A stretch of 64,000 nucleotides of DNA from Sipunculus nudus (lineage: Eukaryota; Annelida; Sipuncula; Golfingiida; Sipunculidae): NCBI GenBank assembly GCA_026874595.1, contig CM049316.1, positions 56,055,676-56,119,675 of the forward strand, read 5' to 3'. The position numbers were made by a program, and so were the translations under genes. The notes under the pieces are model-generated. The model was not told the origin of the DNA. It ran no database searches and saw only the letters and a list, made by a program, of their open reading frames with translations. Of the stretch, positions 42,601 through 48,350 are shown one piece after another. Each line of letters begins with the position of its first letter. Position 1 is the stretch's first letter.

Positions 42601-43596
42601 CTGGGGGTCGGGTTCGGGGCCTTTTTGGACAGCCTCCTGGGTCGTTGCGTCTCGTGTCTCAGGTGCGGGATCACTATGGGTTTGCGTTTCTGACGTAGTC
42701 GTGGTGTCCATTTGGGGTGCCTGTACGGGTGTTTTGGGCTTAGTACACTTCTTTCTTTTCGATTTACTGCCTGAGACCGGTTGGTCGTCTGTCACACTGC
42801 CCGACTGTGGACGGCTTGGAGCGTTTGTTCTACTTGCTGTTGATGTCATCCGCCGTTTTCGTATTTCTGTTTTATCCGCTGTTTCCTCCGTACTCATCGC
42901 CTCTCCGCTTTCACCACCCGCCGTCACATGTTCATCCGTACACATTTGATCTGCGCTCCCACCAGCGGCATTTGCACTGATTGAAGGCAGGTGCCGCCGG
43001 TGCTGTTCTTCCCGCAACGGCCCTGTTATCGGTCTTTCGTCCAATCCGCCGCTACGCTCTTGTCTGGTGCTGGCACTTGTCTGCATGCGGTGCATGATCC
43101 TCGCCCATTCTTTGTCAAGATCCTCGAGTAAAGAGGATGCCTCATCCGCGTACATATCTATGGCACGAGGAGGAGAACAGGACTGTGGTTGTACTTTTGC
43201 TTGTTCAGATGTCGGTATTAAAACGTCGTACCCTCCTTCGGTGTGTACGAGAGTTATTGAAGGTTTCCTGCTACGTGCTAATGATGTCAGAAGGCGGATG
43301 TCACCTGTCGTCCGCAGGACATTTACATGGCAATCGTACTTATGTGATACCGCCCGCACCGCGTCGTTTCCGGGTTCAACCCCTTCCTGCAGCTCGTTGT
43401 TACCTGTGTGATCCCTTACTACCTGACGCAACCTCCCATGCTGGCCTTCGTGCATCCCGTTCATTAGTATGGCCACAGCCCGGAAAAAACTGTTTCCGTC
43501 TCTGATGACGTTCTTGCGCGTCCATCCCGTTTTTTGCAACTGCTCGTCCCATTCCGTCCTGCTCATCGGTGTCGGGTCGGCTGTTTGCCGTGCCAT
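27613..43596 (-). CDS. UL36: Giant tegument protein with degenerate OTU and intact herpesvirus USP domains (UL36-like)
   Basis: A single open frame of 5327 residues from the ATG at 43596 (the open frame reaches a TTG at 43695). UL36-type proteins are inner-tegument scaffolds that link capsid to tegument and direct transport; vertebrate versions are 2200-3300 residues, so this one is exceptionally long. Residues 33-125 look like an OTU fold: DGNSFFRAV where active OTUs have DGNCLF, so the nucleophile Cys is Ser36, and GYD (Gly122) replaces the usual HYD. A second protease domain near 1265-1450 has GKQC with Cys1283 and YYVFDSHSRD with Asp1407/His1409, the Cys-Asp-His signature of the herpesvirus tegument ubiquitin-specific protease; it appears intact. 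Residues 130-1230 are acidic, Ser/Thr/Pro-rich and disordered; about 1640-3900 are long charged helices and coiled coils. The C-terminal 400 residues are disordered, with short repeats. It starts 54 bases from the divergent 513-aa gene. Confidence 0.85.
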   Translation of the reverse strand: MARQTADPTPMSRTEWDEQLQKTGWTRKNVIRDGNSFFRAVAILMNGMHEGQHGRLRQVVRDHTGNNELQEGVEPGNDAVRAVSHKYDCHVNVLRTTGDIRLLTSLARSRKPSITLVHTEGGYDVLIPTSEQAKVQPQSCSPPRAIDMYADEASSLLEDLDKEWARIMHRMQTSASTRQERSGGLDERPITGPLREEQHRRHLPSISANAAGGSADQMCTDEHVTAGGESGEAMSTEETADKTEIRKRRMTSTASRTNAPSRPQSGSVTDDQPVSGSKSKRKKCTKPKTPVQAPQMDTTTTSETQTHSDPAPETRDATTQEAVQKGPEPDPQVLFNEVKNMHAELQPAWSPIKSIRAVSPPAMSQINDETDRNVDDDNAAQQLLGQLTMLGAQIPASSSNQDETDFDMMTGEMSLSATELARLQAAEAETERAIREAAQATAERAKLEAAIAAAEIELRQSEAGVQQVADGVYQQGGTGQPNRVPGDTADDTRELTLPTETADHIGHQNVYCAEKCEGGIDLNDILSELFGDGQSNDQGVQTQPADQGASGSVHYQHPFTEDTTFSLPSFDGEDDRKQQDDPVRKTPSDTSNVSSSTGVNTQQRPVTGSSIGQEARGEEGQLSKSDTDETVSAVATIIAALEHDERHEEKKVTGDTVNGFVPCPATADGGGTSHHIEQHETDEQESIQEGKAHSTDTTVTQDPPFHSDTAQGTPMRQGQEDILQMAMNQCDIFSASDICPDNVPTAPSVTDLGENAGAEHVAPSVSAVPGDTADTDIPSEHPQHVGENEAPEQDANQHLRTVGETATPVAHTGGAEAARRIADGSPDTGACKKETRGRKGHKSVLKPSNQHSTADKQKEALRKTARRLKRNSVRLSTKILQPRVIHPTPVPDFPKRRPRRQLRVAHVDHPYSKPPGSADEPKCIRKKRLGQRRRASSAQNDRPCQLSSRPADDTVTTPSGSEKAGERPTAADTAGHAKNAEQTTHEENTSGARGESDQMDTTACEQRETSAEECGEMEGDDSAPSTSGDYPTRVMLCDTFEDIKTREYFQLDKGGMYSVDMTLCRPQTPNPSADHVSLLAPRVRDSHTVTGAPFMQTEETQDGQEQDDASSVSLTERIQNMPATFEQSMDDSDASDDTLEQHMDESSECEGNVPISVTTMDESDGTVEDEGGVNDARRVPVNTQGKTVASRGDRPCDTETANEGRGSDKQRDMPRSDRPDETRSSSGGPPRHASQKDTTGKDASNTDACYIPPGHPVITKCVTGSFHQGDHQHFLSFSVGKQCVPNCAVALIRCSIEDPETWTTSTLDDILDAGDQLYYSIKGYPVEDAGYVCLDELPETIDCFSRSFSVVSYMYRSDLINRNDFRNTYRTLRMALCDDKGYLSSILILQDCAIAVMQKGSKYYVFDSHSRDMRGKVTPTGTSVLLGFDILAEAIKHITNLAYTLKVNGYESRLYSITENRVDAPVREQTDPVAPVHSTPRADTPVDTQQSDRVDETREEDVASACNTGADEKMEEQDVAASEQHSGQSGAEEMEDVQGDITREETTEEDVATRPAQEQPDDGAGQPNPASACNTGAEADMEEQDVAAYEQHSGPSETEEMEDVQGDITRDEQTPPRSGEGDPGVDDLNTSTRKKLHIKSQPGKASNNRGRPSKGVTHGKMDEHAASLVKRYEEAVKVYNERRDTLAHFCAICTSKVVGNIEEVEEMKQKLTMLKTKALRARTNIPSLQGVDIPLIVKKKVERKHKINIMPNTAKATKALDKAETEAAKREKKENDQTIADMRAGLLNELRDPSVTYDDVKRNESKYQHVLPITPAEEKDAKSTVEAWMTNMADYIEYALIHIEKKAEESPSMLAEPPRGVPGIFWLHKETDTQVATGRALLEMYRVLRASAVDHNKTLIDMVDQLKAWLENASLQCVHDKIRACLETWYELDASVLDERVDAMLGQIMPQLRLMRLRIRSGTSGDDEKSLRRMKIKITCMQEDLRELLRSVYESAAQYRVTSKKNGQWHNTLTETEKKLQRELKQIEQDIAAVSARVVSLPQLRKSHRRRMNVPLTPLTETEPIEGPPSAPETASVRENPSDEVNNDRHENDPLTRDEARRILTEKNTPMQVRIATIAQRCPEVKKWNTRVSKAKDDYASHKRHLDEIIKRCMGTECSSCTEAASFIQTIDELEGDGQSLRRTTKNVLMKDHGIPAGIWDELRVIAEVYAIPDLPDTEKVRTKLRAQLEKLSKQEKDAERKQLLQLVKSGQLEYARARNVVQSLLPLQKDDVSFGKQAVEVWVNNVVKDVEIALSDYEQSCPPGCDAPPEKLPCYICLLEKPDSTGAELQELLGVCKDVYNASHNDSREDKLNRLIAWARQPGTKPILKGLRCCFKNVWNAESEELEKQINEHVSRVDEMFRNVDASYTSDESNRKNVTLLEEHIGKVSQVKKSLSWCEDKAAAWLQKLGGNQDQPFDVKGCRSDGLKKILQLLNAKNDKANALIGKLQGWKTAEHVQAQTASSPGQSSTVRGTGDDELIARTHAAQTAAAETAAAETAWLKEVLVATEQYNTSTEKTRAWIQACKTFQFENTRDIDMYKKELDQQVGVLDIHNSTLDKLRRGNCVVDGTLVASKDTTFWGNKEKEQIRFKKTEPITRTQIEEAKRVMQTKRKELEAKEKRQRREEIVRDLTASGTLTDVTSNLAQYMDTIYPLTKEEVTDLCLHCSHWTDRLTEDVERLAHAYTSGLDDGASQDAPRCIADEVPAVFGLLEHMCSDNSKKKQQYQRKRKEAETLLEIYQNLRAEQCARDTDNASRIQFLTERAWRETTPKRTSNVLLHCIIQVFNEWTDQTVRDCTETVRGSASAIQASSEDIESFSKDGMHHLITTWDQTGLDQANNQLRESQKRLNDTLNALTAAKAAAGTHWNKGDGGFAKKLHEADKSINAAIHQIQLLNVRAEHLRQKTDMDNKHTGSDHGEPADHVTEAYNKLLTTGLSEKANLPDTILQHVNRCGPTDEVTRMLDSLFRHLARVLECPTRLQDQVRFGTQLGVKQLGTSDIPLAKRLYRLVDMVAARTGTRTTYRQELEAGHVVISGIESAGNAISHMITDRLKQSVENLYPQTPAWTSVTANLDRLHNMMETHDMEHTKRSCMADMFETKLKYVETAAQEATTNVDNSFQSVSYALYSLRHIQNELNMLKQEIAKEPDGVNKQERVGKAEKMLKQRYISHLRKQLEGVIKDILKDAIQEMQDILVNYHLTDEHVHYQCIAHRTCNVRELLNRCYQLLQENAHWGGTDGMFTTGGTGNNVMTLLKQLKPDDVKWFDGLVGLLNKSVDATLGSTKNLAQSIRRWAFEQGEKILRSEIPADSRLDPTEDVPDLREWLDKAARMGERVQSSLSTVSWILQSQEYQYVYDLVAGTLTAFQTLALQITGSSYQTALKYADNFKQSVHAIVDRIRNDISSGHQLIVAESALFQGQPCDDVTVAGKGISVNLHNIIRHTGELQDILQDAMTIIYSFRYAHTWLIQTVYPSWNRTQSAIRDSLQRLQNEVSTYIPQYILDAWIKQLDDKSSQLFLDWLQAKIHTETQVSTHLHTCYGTRNFMHESANTQQQIIQLTKRAVDKEHDRRTTLIENNVSACKEFLQRKVNEQNRNPDTDGLRNGIKTLIDKCIRTVERHCEHGKLIIQCILTSCKWYEHICNRYMDDTRALMGKKYTEEMSHSQTDNMRSVPDIMSCVVEQLAADIEEDVTQRMLILADKLHLDLISLHTEQMTYHANALSVHHTLGCLASLMVFSLFDMQQQQLHDYTHVEGRLTECRRSVQQAVQMSVAIMEYTEQNLRNLLQHDSIPYGTVGSYKADVQNKREELSRMMMETEDAFSRLQHTWPSTTEIRINITENVSLQVLNEVYNTCKTRIDAYQAFLELIQRATHLDTPDERRECEESWWCDGMVVRERLMTAFVRHVSHDDTDDKENLKRVRVWLDNIPKVYKCTLSQKDVRQLHQEKTHNIYKKSQKENNWGSCVEYDSRAECDLLFKQVISYQSGTGIMLHPFPDALRQLCSAWLARVNCQMDQQARMLTVLKKNNITVGYETWNSTRVIMDVCVSGYTYPSDPGGWLPEECLNHMVHVVLRTQPSPLQERVLVQAHLSLHVCMQEVTHGNVDNPRSHYSFAHIDDVYATKPPGVPLVAVVANSTSLGFTRLMRKPEPNTCSSLYEIIGPVSAWMHIREQSDGHNELDAAADHMSVVRPLLSEDTVMFLNDPSTFQTQCTIFQQFFKARGEHDIALSTREGARYEGNWLFTCTNENDCYTVPQCDMDTIFCCTTGLAQAAGRQDNSSEHITVEAALPFSREPLDRITTKQTVSVTDLIPNDGTSNTSGLYKVARHVFRVLECVYPFITRQTLEALKAEHGRQTGVETRSDGVKGWWISSQKAQETWHCLWVYGIRFCLAMKKVNSARAINGEQDVGPWGELPTFFNVCGRPVYNLKDKDLFQWVRMTDSIISDTGRTSHLFWLATCTAAVFAFCGSNVHWGLKALLGKTGLHHYVLSKDIPTRWSTNNQPRWDDRLCLRVAETLRGFMAYAVTAGRMIDSEVLETLWAQHGHGVGSVWDHILEEYTHLPTRCGNENNGFQFEEREVAMHEAADMQRSVLQHVYGLDKPEEYVQDGSNVRAYDVSWPCSGMKSKAQGWCRFDVILFSLVTGIPLATCYDTVAGSKIPFHREWTNSTYNPNVDRIIDPASAYPAPLTADTCPTDILRYFFSFDQSALPLFAALPRSSASSSTHVPVNKYLDGLRGSTFIPIISVQILTDGLNTDGGERFLPTGYAVANEHNEKVNQLSFTYGERICGPVEVERGWFRRVYRVRTTKASDDAGLIPWCDRGHLECVSSDQHPEFPLQMYTNEEVARPNDNETQFHVDELSETELQNLNVQQYHMTQGHTGSEDDGVSLFHEIQQTEELLNSNSRDISPLTVSQTASDISCAYVRSKSDDDVQEHLPNRKQHRSYEFFDDVITQGQIDSGPYAQQRAGISREITESFANMSIGDIRTLSGTAETQNVSSDTYETGDRQRLKSHSQPNRPLIHKSKHPNTRRREKGLRLKDTQSHDNIIPNRTNIPAKPTIHVSMLTDPAQTALQHISPYTKVSTESKVIAPQYGAPKTKVPTETGVTEPQYRAPYANVSTKSDVTQSQESDTLLGISIHTSDARDTSYVKDATGAREDHRKNVKSEDTRRKGVQFVYEDQPSRSYQREGQPSTLFGSCEMTATPRSPRSSREFIPVDIPVDRHVEHRNMHVPTPGVQKHQTQTKGPIQDSELFTVLCNTLNTIRQTQPLAILPPRKGRNLNDEYDLIRLYMSDE
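28120..28275 (-). repeat. 54-bp tandem repeat in the tegument gene (three 18-residue units)
   Basis: Three imperfect units spaced exactly 54 bases (tgt anchors at 28138, 28192, 28246) encode TKVSTESKVIAPQYGAPK-like units. It lies in the disordered C-terminal region of the giant tegument protein. Confidence 0.75.
38765..39085 (-). repeat. Duplicated 120-bp block in the tegument gene, 201-bp period
   Basis: Two copies (38765-38884 and 38966-39085) encode near-identical acidic segments (SACNTGA...MEEQDVAA, EEMEDVQGDITR). They differ at a few codons, so this is an older in-frame duplication just after the ubiquitin-protease domain. Confidence 0.85.
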
Positions 43597-43650
43597 TTTT
43601 ATTATTGGAACTGTCTGACCTCTACAATGTCCGTTTTGCACTGACGTTTG

Positions 43651-45192
43651 ATGACGCCCTTTTCCCGTCACAGCAAGGGACGACGTGAGGGACAAAGTTC
43701 ACCATTTCGGATCCCAAATAAGTTGCCCTCCGTGACCCATCAACACGTGATGGAACAGGCTTTCAAGTTCGATCAAATGAGCAGGGACCGCTTCATGCGG
43801 ACACAGAATCGCCGGCTGGAGACAAGCCTGCCGGAACACATCCGCCGCAAAGCCATAGCCGTGTTGCCGAGGGTTCCAGAGACTTACCTCCATGGGGTGT
43901 TCGTAGGCGACCATGACGTCAGAAAGTACAAAGGGGAGTACACGGACATAGTGAGGTTAAAGACGCAACCCGTCCGGGAAAGTTTGGGCAGGGCGGGGGC
44001 AGAATTGCCCATAAATGTCGACCTCAGCCACCTGGCGACCACAGGGCCTGGCCCCGTCGACGTTTCCGATTCTTCAGCACCGACTGTGGCCCACCCGAAA
44101 CATTTCGTCCCTGGGCTGTTAATGTTCACACGGCGGCGTCTGCACCTCCTGGACGCGGACGCAAAGATGAAGGACAGACTTCGTGTGCAGCAATCGGGTC
44201 TCACGTACGCCGAGAGATTATGCGAAGTGATACAGGATGCTAGCGACGCCCTCATTTCACGCGTGGAAGGACCGGACACGGACGGCTATTTACATCAGGT
44301 GCAGGGGAAATCGTCCTACGGCCGACAGGTTCCAATGAAGTCTCTGCTGGCAGCACTTCACAGTCGGAGACTCAAAGACGAAACATCTGTCTTTGTCAAC
44401 ACCATCACTGATTGCATGGCTGATGTCACCGTGGACGCTATGCAGGACGCCAAAAAACTCGGCAAGCAGTGGGACCCAGTGGGACTCTTCACAGAAAACT
44501 TCATTCCGTCAGGAGTGTACATAGGCTGTCACAACACGAGCGGTGGTTCACTGCTGGACGCACCTGTCAACCAGTGCAATTTGCCACACGCTGTCCGTCT
44601 GTGCGTGTCAGGGCGGCCTCGGGACGCCGCCGATAAGGTGCATGCGCATTGTAACACGTTCATCCCTCCTTCCGATGAAAAGCTACAGTTGTGGTGTCCC
44701 GTCGAAAATTACATCGATATGGACCTATGTTACCACACTGAGGACGACGAATATTACGACGAATATAAAGTAATGTACGACCGCTCTGGTGCATTCGATG
44801 GAACGCCAACGCGGATAAATGATTTCCAACTGTTTTTTGTCGTGGCCATGTTGGAACAAGATAAGATTGGGCTGTATGTCGTTAAGTCAACCAAAACAGC
44901 CAGACACGTGTCACGGCACGTCCACCGCTACGTCGGGACAGGTGTGGGTCGTGTGAGGCGCACATTCTGTGCCACTTTGGAAATGGCCAAGTGTCGATCG
45001 GTTTCAGTACAGGACGCGAAGAAAAACCTGTTTTCTGTTCTAACAAGAACAGCGGCGTGGGCAGCGTCTTTCCGTTTGGGGCGCGTGCGACAGTTTGCTT
45101 CTAATGTACCGTGTGTAGAAGTGAGAGACGGCCGCGTGTATTTTCCCTATTTCTTGCTTGATCTTGATACAAAATACACGTATGCTTTTTGA
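43651..45192 (+). CDS. Unknown 513-aa protein divergent from the tegument gene
   Basis: Not recognised. ATG at 43651, 54 bases from the start of the giant tegument gene on the other strand, so the two share one short promoter region. The N-terminal 60 residues are basic; the rest is of ordinary mixed composition without membrane segments. Notable pieces are an acidic Tyr-rich segment (DLCYHTEDDEYYDEYK, near 355-370), a hydrophobic strand (DFQLFFVVAMLEQDKIGLYVVK, shortened: residues 391-412) and the C-terminus VYFPYFLLDLDTKY. Size and solubility fit a capsid-associated core protein (for example triplex or portal-vertex protein), but I have no motif for either. An AATAAA signal follows at 45249. 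Confidence 0.65.
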   Translation: MTPFSRHSKGRREGQSSPFRIPNKLPSVTHQHVMEQAFKFDQMSRDRFMRTQNRRLETSLPEHIRRKAIAVLPRVPETYLHGVFVGDHDVRKYKGEYTDIVRLKTQPVRESLGRAGAELPINVDLSHLATTGPGPVDVSDSSAPTVAHPKHFVPGLLMFTRRRLHLLDADAKMKDRLRVQQSGLTYAERLCEVIQDASDALISRVEGPDTDGYLHQVQGKSSYGRQVPMKSLLAALHSRRLKDETSVFVNTITDCMADVTVDAMQDAKKLGKQWDPVGLFTENFIPSGVYIGCHNTSGGSLLDAPVNQCNLPHAVRLCVSGRPRDAADKVHAHCNTFIPPSDEKLQLWCPVENYIDMDLCYHTEDDEYYDEYKVMYDRSGAFDGTPTRINDFQLFFVVAMLEQDKIGLYVVKSTKTARHVSRHVHRYVGTGVGRVRRTFCATLEMAKCRSVSVQDAKKNLFSVLTRTAAWAASFRLGRVRQFASNVPCVEVRDGRVYFPYFLLDLDTKYTYAF

Positions 45193-45248
45193 TGATATGG
45201 AACGTGTGTGTTAAACAACAAGGCATTGTATAGGAAATTGTTGTTCCC

Positions 45249-45254
45249 AATAAA
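45249..45254 (+). terminator. Poly(A) signal AATAAA
   Basis: AATAAA 57 bases after the stop of the 513-aa gene. It marks the end of recognisable viral sequence on this side of the insert. Confidence 0.65.
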
Positions 45255-45663
45255 AACCACATATTGTGCTTTGACAAATGAATCATCTATGTTTTTCTTC
45301 ATATATCTGTTATATGTGTTGTTGTACGCTGTATGTTTTTAAATACAATTTATTTCACTACCATCTCTCACCAACGTCCAAATGCCCCCATTTATTATTT
45401 TGTGTACATGGTGTGTGTGTGTGCGCGCATTCAGGTTATGTGTCATATAAACCCCGCACATTGCAGGTTAAATTTAATATCTATCACAAACAGACCAAAA
45501 AGAAACGACATAAACGTACTATTGTGTCACATAAAGGGGGTAAAACCTTACCACAATCTACACAACGCAAACAATTATGCTTCATACGATCAATTATCAG
45601 GTAAACTGGTTCATTAAATACGTCATGTGTAGTGACTGTTATATTAGTGTTGGTAATATACGA
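45255..45663. other. Non-coding AT-rich stretch left of the fold-back element
   Basis: About 410 bases, AT-rich, with a TG/CG dinucleotide run near 45410-45430 (tgtgtgtgtgtgcgcgc). No credible gene. The base composition differs from the flanking viral genes and resembles the sequence to the right of the element. Confidence 0.5.
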
Positions 45664-45887
45664 TAGGGGGCGCTGCCTCATACAGCACTGGTCAACACAA
45701 CAAAATAGCCCTTTGCCGGACAACGGTCTACATGACATTTACGAAATACCTGCTACAATTTTAGGAAAAATATGCCTCCAACGTTCCACGAGTAACATTT
45801 ACGATATCTTCACCAAAGATTTAAATGTGTCCACAACCCTACTATATAAACAGGCCGGCTCTATAATACTATCAGTTGAGAGCGCTG

Positions 45888-45923
45888 TATGGGCGCTTTT
45901 GGGTCCCAGACGGCTCCCCTGTG
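45888..45923 (+). repeat. 36-bp direct repeat, copy 1, flanking the tRNA cassette
   Basis: Starts TATGGGCGCTTTTGGG and ends CTCCCCTGTG. The same 36 bases recur at 46097-46132 with one mismatch. The right arm has this sequence only once (inverted, about 48790-48825), identical to copy 1. The cassette therefore interrupts the left arm and is bounded by a duplication. Confidence 0.8.
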
Positions 45924-46093
45924 TCTGTGACGTCACACTTTCCATCAGCCAATCAAATCAAGGAACAGTACCTATTCATGATAACATAAGAAACTTACGT
46001 ACACAAAGCATGTAGTCCCTGTGGCGCAACGGTTAGCGCGTCCGGCTGTTAATCGGAAGGTTGGTGGTTCGAGCCCACCCAGGGACGTTATAC
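45923..46093 (+). repeat. 171-bp tRNA cassette, copy 1
   Basis: This segment begins GTCTGTGACGTCA and ends in GGGACGTTATAC. It recurs at 50263-50433 with few changes. It carries 92 bases of upstream sequence with a CRE-like palindrome TGACGTCA and a CCAAT-like AGCCAATCA, then a complete tRNA gene. Because the tRNA lies at the 3' side, it does not look like a typical tRNA-headed SINE. Confidence 0.85.
46015..46087 (+). tRNA. tRNA-Asn (GTT)
   Basis: Cloverleaf visible: acceptor GTCCCTG/CAGGGAC, D stem GCGC/GCGC, anticodon stem TCCGG/TCGGA with loop CTGTTAA (anticodon GTT), T arm GGTGG-TTCGAGC-CCACC, discriminator G. The body is close to metazoan nuclear tRNA-Asn. The D loop is one base shorter than usual. 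A TTTT run follows at about 46107. It sits inside the left arm of the fold-back element. Confidence 0.9.
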
Positions 46094-46096
46094 CTC

Positions 46097-46132
46097 TATG
46101 GGCGCTTTTGGCTCCCAGACGGCTCCCCTGTG
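46097..46132 (+). repeat. 36-bp direct repeat, copy 2
   Basis: Second copy of the repeat at 45888-45923, with one mismatch (GGCTCCC for GGGTCCC). After it the left arm resumes its match to the right arm (GGGGGAGGGGGGGACTTGAG). Confidence 0.8.
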
Positions 46133-46369
46133 GGGGAGGGGGGGACTTGAGGGGGGGAGGGGGCGGCCCCTCCCTCTGCCTTATGTCAAGAAGTAGTAGA
46201 GTTGTGGCCTGTGGCCACCAGGGGTCGGTTGTGTGGTTCAAGTCAGAAGTAGACCAGTTGTAGGTTTGGGGATCGCCGGCGGGGGGGGGAAGAAGAGTCG
46301 GTAGGATGTGAAAGGTCGATTGGGGTCGCCGAGGTCGGATGTGAAAGGTCAGTATGCTTAACCATGGGG

Positions 46370-46560
46370 GGAACAGGGGAGTTCTGTGTGGGATCGGCCG
46401 GGGGGGGGGGGGGTACAGGGTAGTCATGGGTGGGATCGCCCGGGGGGGGGGGGGTGGTACAGGGTAGTCCTGGGTGGGATCGCTCAGGGGGGGTACAGGG
46501 GAGTCGTGGGTGGGATCGCCCAGGGGGGGGGGACAGGGGAGTCCTGGTTGGGATCGGAGA
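46370..46560 (+). repeat. G-rich minisatellite with long poly-G runs
   Basis: Four to five imperfect units contain TGGGTGGGATCG, then a G run, then TACAGGG(T/G)AGTC. G runs reach 14 bases (46400-46413) and 13 bases (46442-46454), which could form G-quadruplexes and be unstable in replication. The right arm has about two related units at 48525-48605 on the other strand, so the arms differ in copy number here. Confidence 0.75.
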
Positions 46561-46699
46561 TGCATGAGAATGGTTAAAGAGTGTTCATCGGATATCATCG
46601 GTACTGGAAAAGCCACAGGTGTGCAACGCATGTCAAAGCACTATGGGATCGTTCAGATCCCCACAGAGGGTCTCTGCTTGGACCGAGGCCCCTATAGAA

Positions 46700-47490
46700 A
46701 TTTCTCCACAAGGGTCGTAGTGGGGGCTTCGCCCCCGGGGATAATACTTTATGGGGGATCGATCCCTACAAAGAATATACCCCGGGGGCGAAGCCCCCAT
46801 CAGGAATTACATGGAAGGCCCGTGATGGGGGCCTCGCCCCCATGGGATAATACTTTATGGGGGATCGATCCCTACAAAGAATATACCCCGGGGGCGAAGC
46901 CCCCATAAGGAATTACATGGAAGGCCCGTGGTGGGGGCCTCGCCCCCGGGAATAATATTTTATGTGGGATCGATCCCTACAAAGAATATACACTGGGGGC
47001 GAGGCCCCCATAAGGAATTACATGGAAGGCCCGTGGTGGGGGCCTCGCCCCCAGGGGATAATACTTTATGTGGGATCGATCCCTACAAAGAATATACACA
47101 GGGGGCGAGGCCCCCATAAGGAATTACATGGAAGGCCCGTGGTGGGGGCCTCGCCCCCGGGAATAATATTTTATGGGGGATCGATCCCTAAAAAGAATAT
47201 ACACTGGGGGCGAGGCCCCCATAAGGAACTATATGGAAGACCCGTGGTGGGGGCCTCGCCCCCAGGGGATAATACTTTATGTGGGATCGATCCCTACAAA
47301 GAATATACACAGGGGGCGAGGCCCCCATAAGGAATTACATGGAAGGCCCGTTGTGGGGGCCTCGCCCCCAGGGGATAATACTTTATACTGGATCGATCCC
47401 TACAAAGAATATACCCCGGGGGCGAGGCCCCCATAAGGATTTACATGGAGGGCCCGTGGTGGGGGCCTCGCCCCCTGGGAATATTCATTT
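46700..47490 (+). repeat. Left tandem array, about seven units of 105-106 bp
   Basis: The ATAATA(C/T)TTT word recurs at 46741, 46847, 46952, 47058, 47163, 47269 and 47375, a strict 105/106 period. Each unit holds the GC palindromes GGGGGCGAGGCCCCC and GGGGGCCTCGCCCCC, the palindrome GATCGATC, and GGAATTACATGGAAGGCCCG. Alternating unit subtypes (CTTTATG with CAGGGGATAA, and TTTTATG with CGGGAATAA) suggest a two-unit higher-order repeat. Confidence 0.9.
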
Positions 47491-47493
47491 TAC

Positions 47494-47560
47494 GGATCGA
47501 GGCGCCGAAGGCGCCCCCCATACATACATCTGTGTATTGGCGCCTTCGGCGCCCCGATCC
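47494..47560. repeat. Central hairpin of the palindrome
   Basis: GGCGCCGAAGGCGCC (47501-47515) pairs with GGCGCCTTCGGCGCC (47539-47553), with about 23 bases in the loop; GGATCG/CGATCC extends the stem. Each arm is itself self-complementary. This is the symmetry centre of the whole 3.4-kb structure. Confidence 0.85.
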
Positions 47561-48350
47561 CCATACTGTATTCTCCCGGGGGCGAGGCCCCCACCGCGAT
47601 CCTTCCATATATTTCCTTATGGGGGCCTCGCCCCCTGTGTGTATTCTTTTTAGGGATCGATCCCCCATAAAGTATTATCCCCTGGGGGCGAGGCCCCCAC
47701 AACGGGCCTTCCATGTAATTCCTTATGGGGGCCTCGCCCCCTGTGTATATTCTTTGTAGGGATCGATCCCACATAAAGTATTGTCCCCTGGGGGCGAGGC
47801 CCCCACCACGGGTCTTCCATATAGTTCCTTATGGGGGCCTCGCCCCCAGTGTATATTCTTTTTAGGGATCGATCCCCCATAAAATATTATTCCCGGGGGC
47901 GAGGCCCCCACCACGGGCCTTCCATGTAATTCCTTATGGGGGCCTCGCCCCCTGTGTATATTCTTTGTAGGGATCGATCCAACATAAAGTATTATCCCCT
48001 GGGGGCGAGGCCCCCACCACGGGCCTTCCATGTAATTCCTTATGGGGGCCTCGCCCCCAGTGTATATTCTTTGTAGGGATCGATCCCACATAAAATATTA
48101 TTCCCGGGGGCGAGGCCCCCACCACGATCCTTCCATGTAATTCCTTATGGGGGCCTCGCCCCCTGTGTGTATTCTTTTTAGGGATCGATCCCCCATAAAG
48201 TATTATCCCCTGGGGGCGAGGCCCCCACCACGGGCCCTCCATGTAATTCCTTATGGGGGCCTCGCCCCCTGTGTGTATTCTTTTTAGGGATCGATCCCCC
48301 ATAAAGTATTATCCCCTGGGGGCGAGGCCCCCACCACGACCCCTGTGGAG
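47560..48350 (-). repeat. Right tandem array, mirror of the left, about seven units
   Basis: The same 105-106-bp unit in inverted orientation; AAAGTATTATCCCC/AAAATATTATTCCC words recur about every 105 bases from 47670 to 48310. The first units next to the centre use TTTTTAGGG and others TTTGTAGGG, so single-base subtypes can be followed along the array. Confidence 0.9.

Noticed and set aside
45923-46093. tRNA-derived SINE
   Set aside because: SINEs have the tRNA-like part at the 5' end and an A-rich or repeat tail; here 92 conserved bases precede a complete tRNA, and no tail is present. A duplicated tRNA gene with its upstream region fits better.
46928-48302. Several overlapping 60-124-residue open frames on both strands encoding similar Gly/Pro/Arg-rich repeats
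   Set aside because: They are the 105-106-bp tandem array read through; the peptide repeats follow the DNA period, occur on both strands by symmetry, and have no start context of their own.
46700-48350. CRISPR-like array
   Set aside because: Units are directly adjacent without unique spacers, are mirrored about a centre, and the setting is a eukaryotic virus or host.
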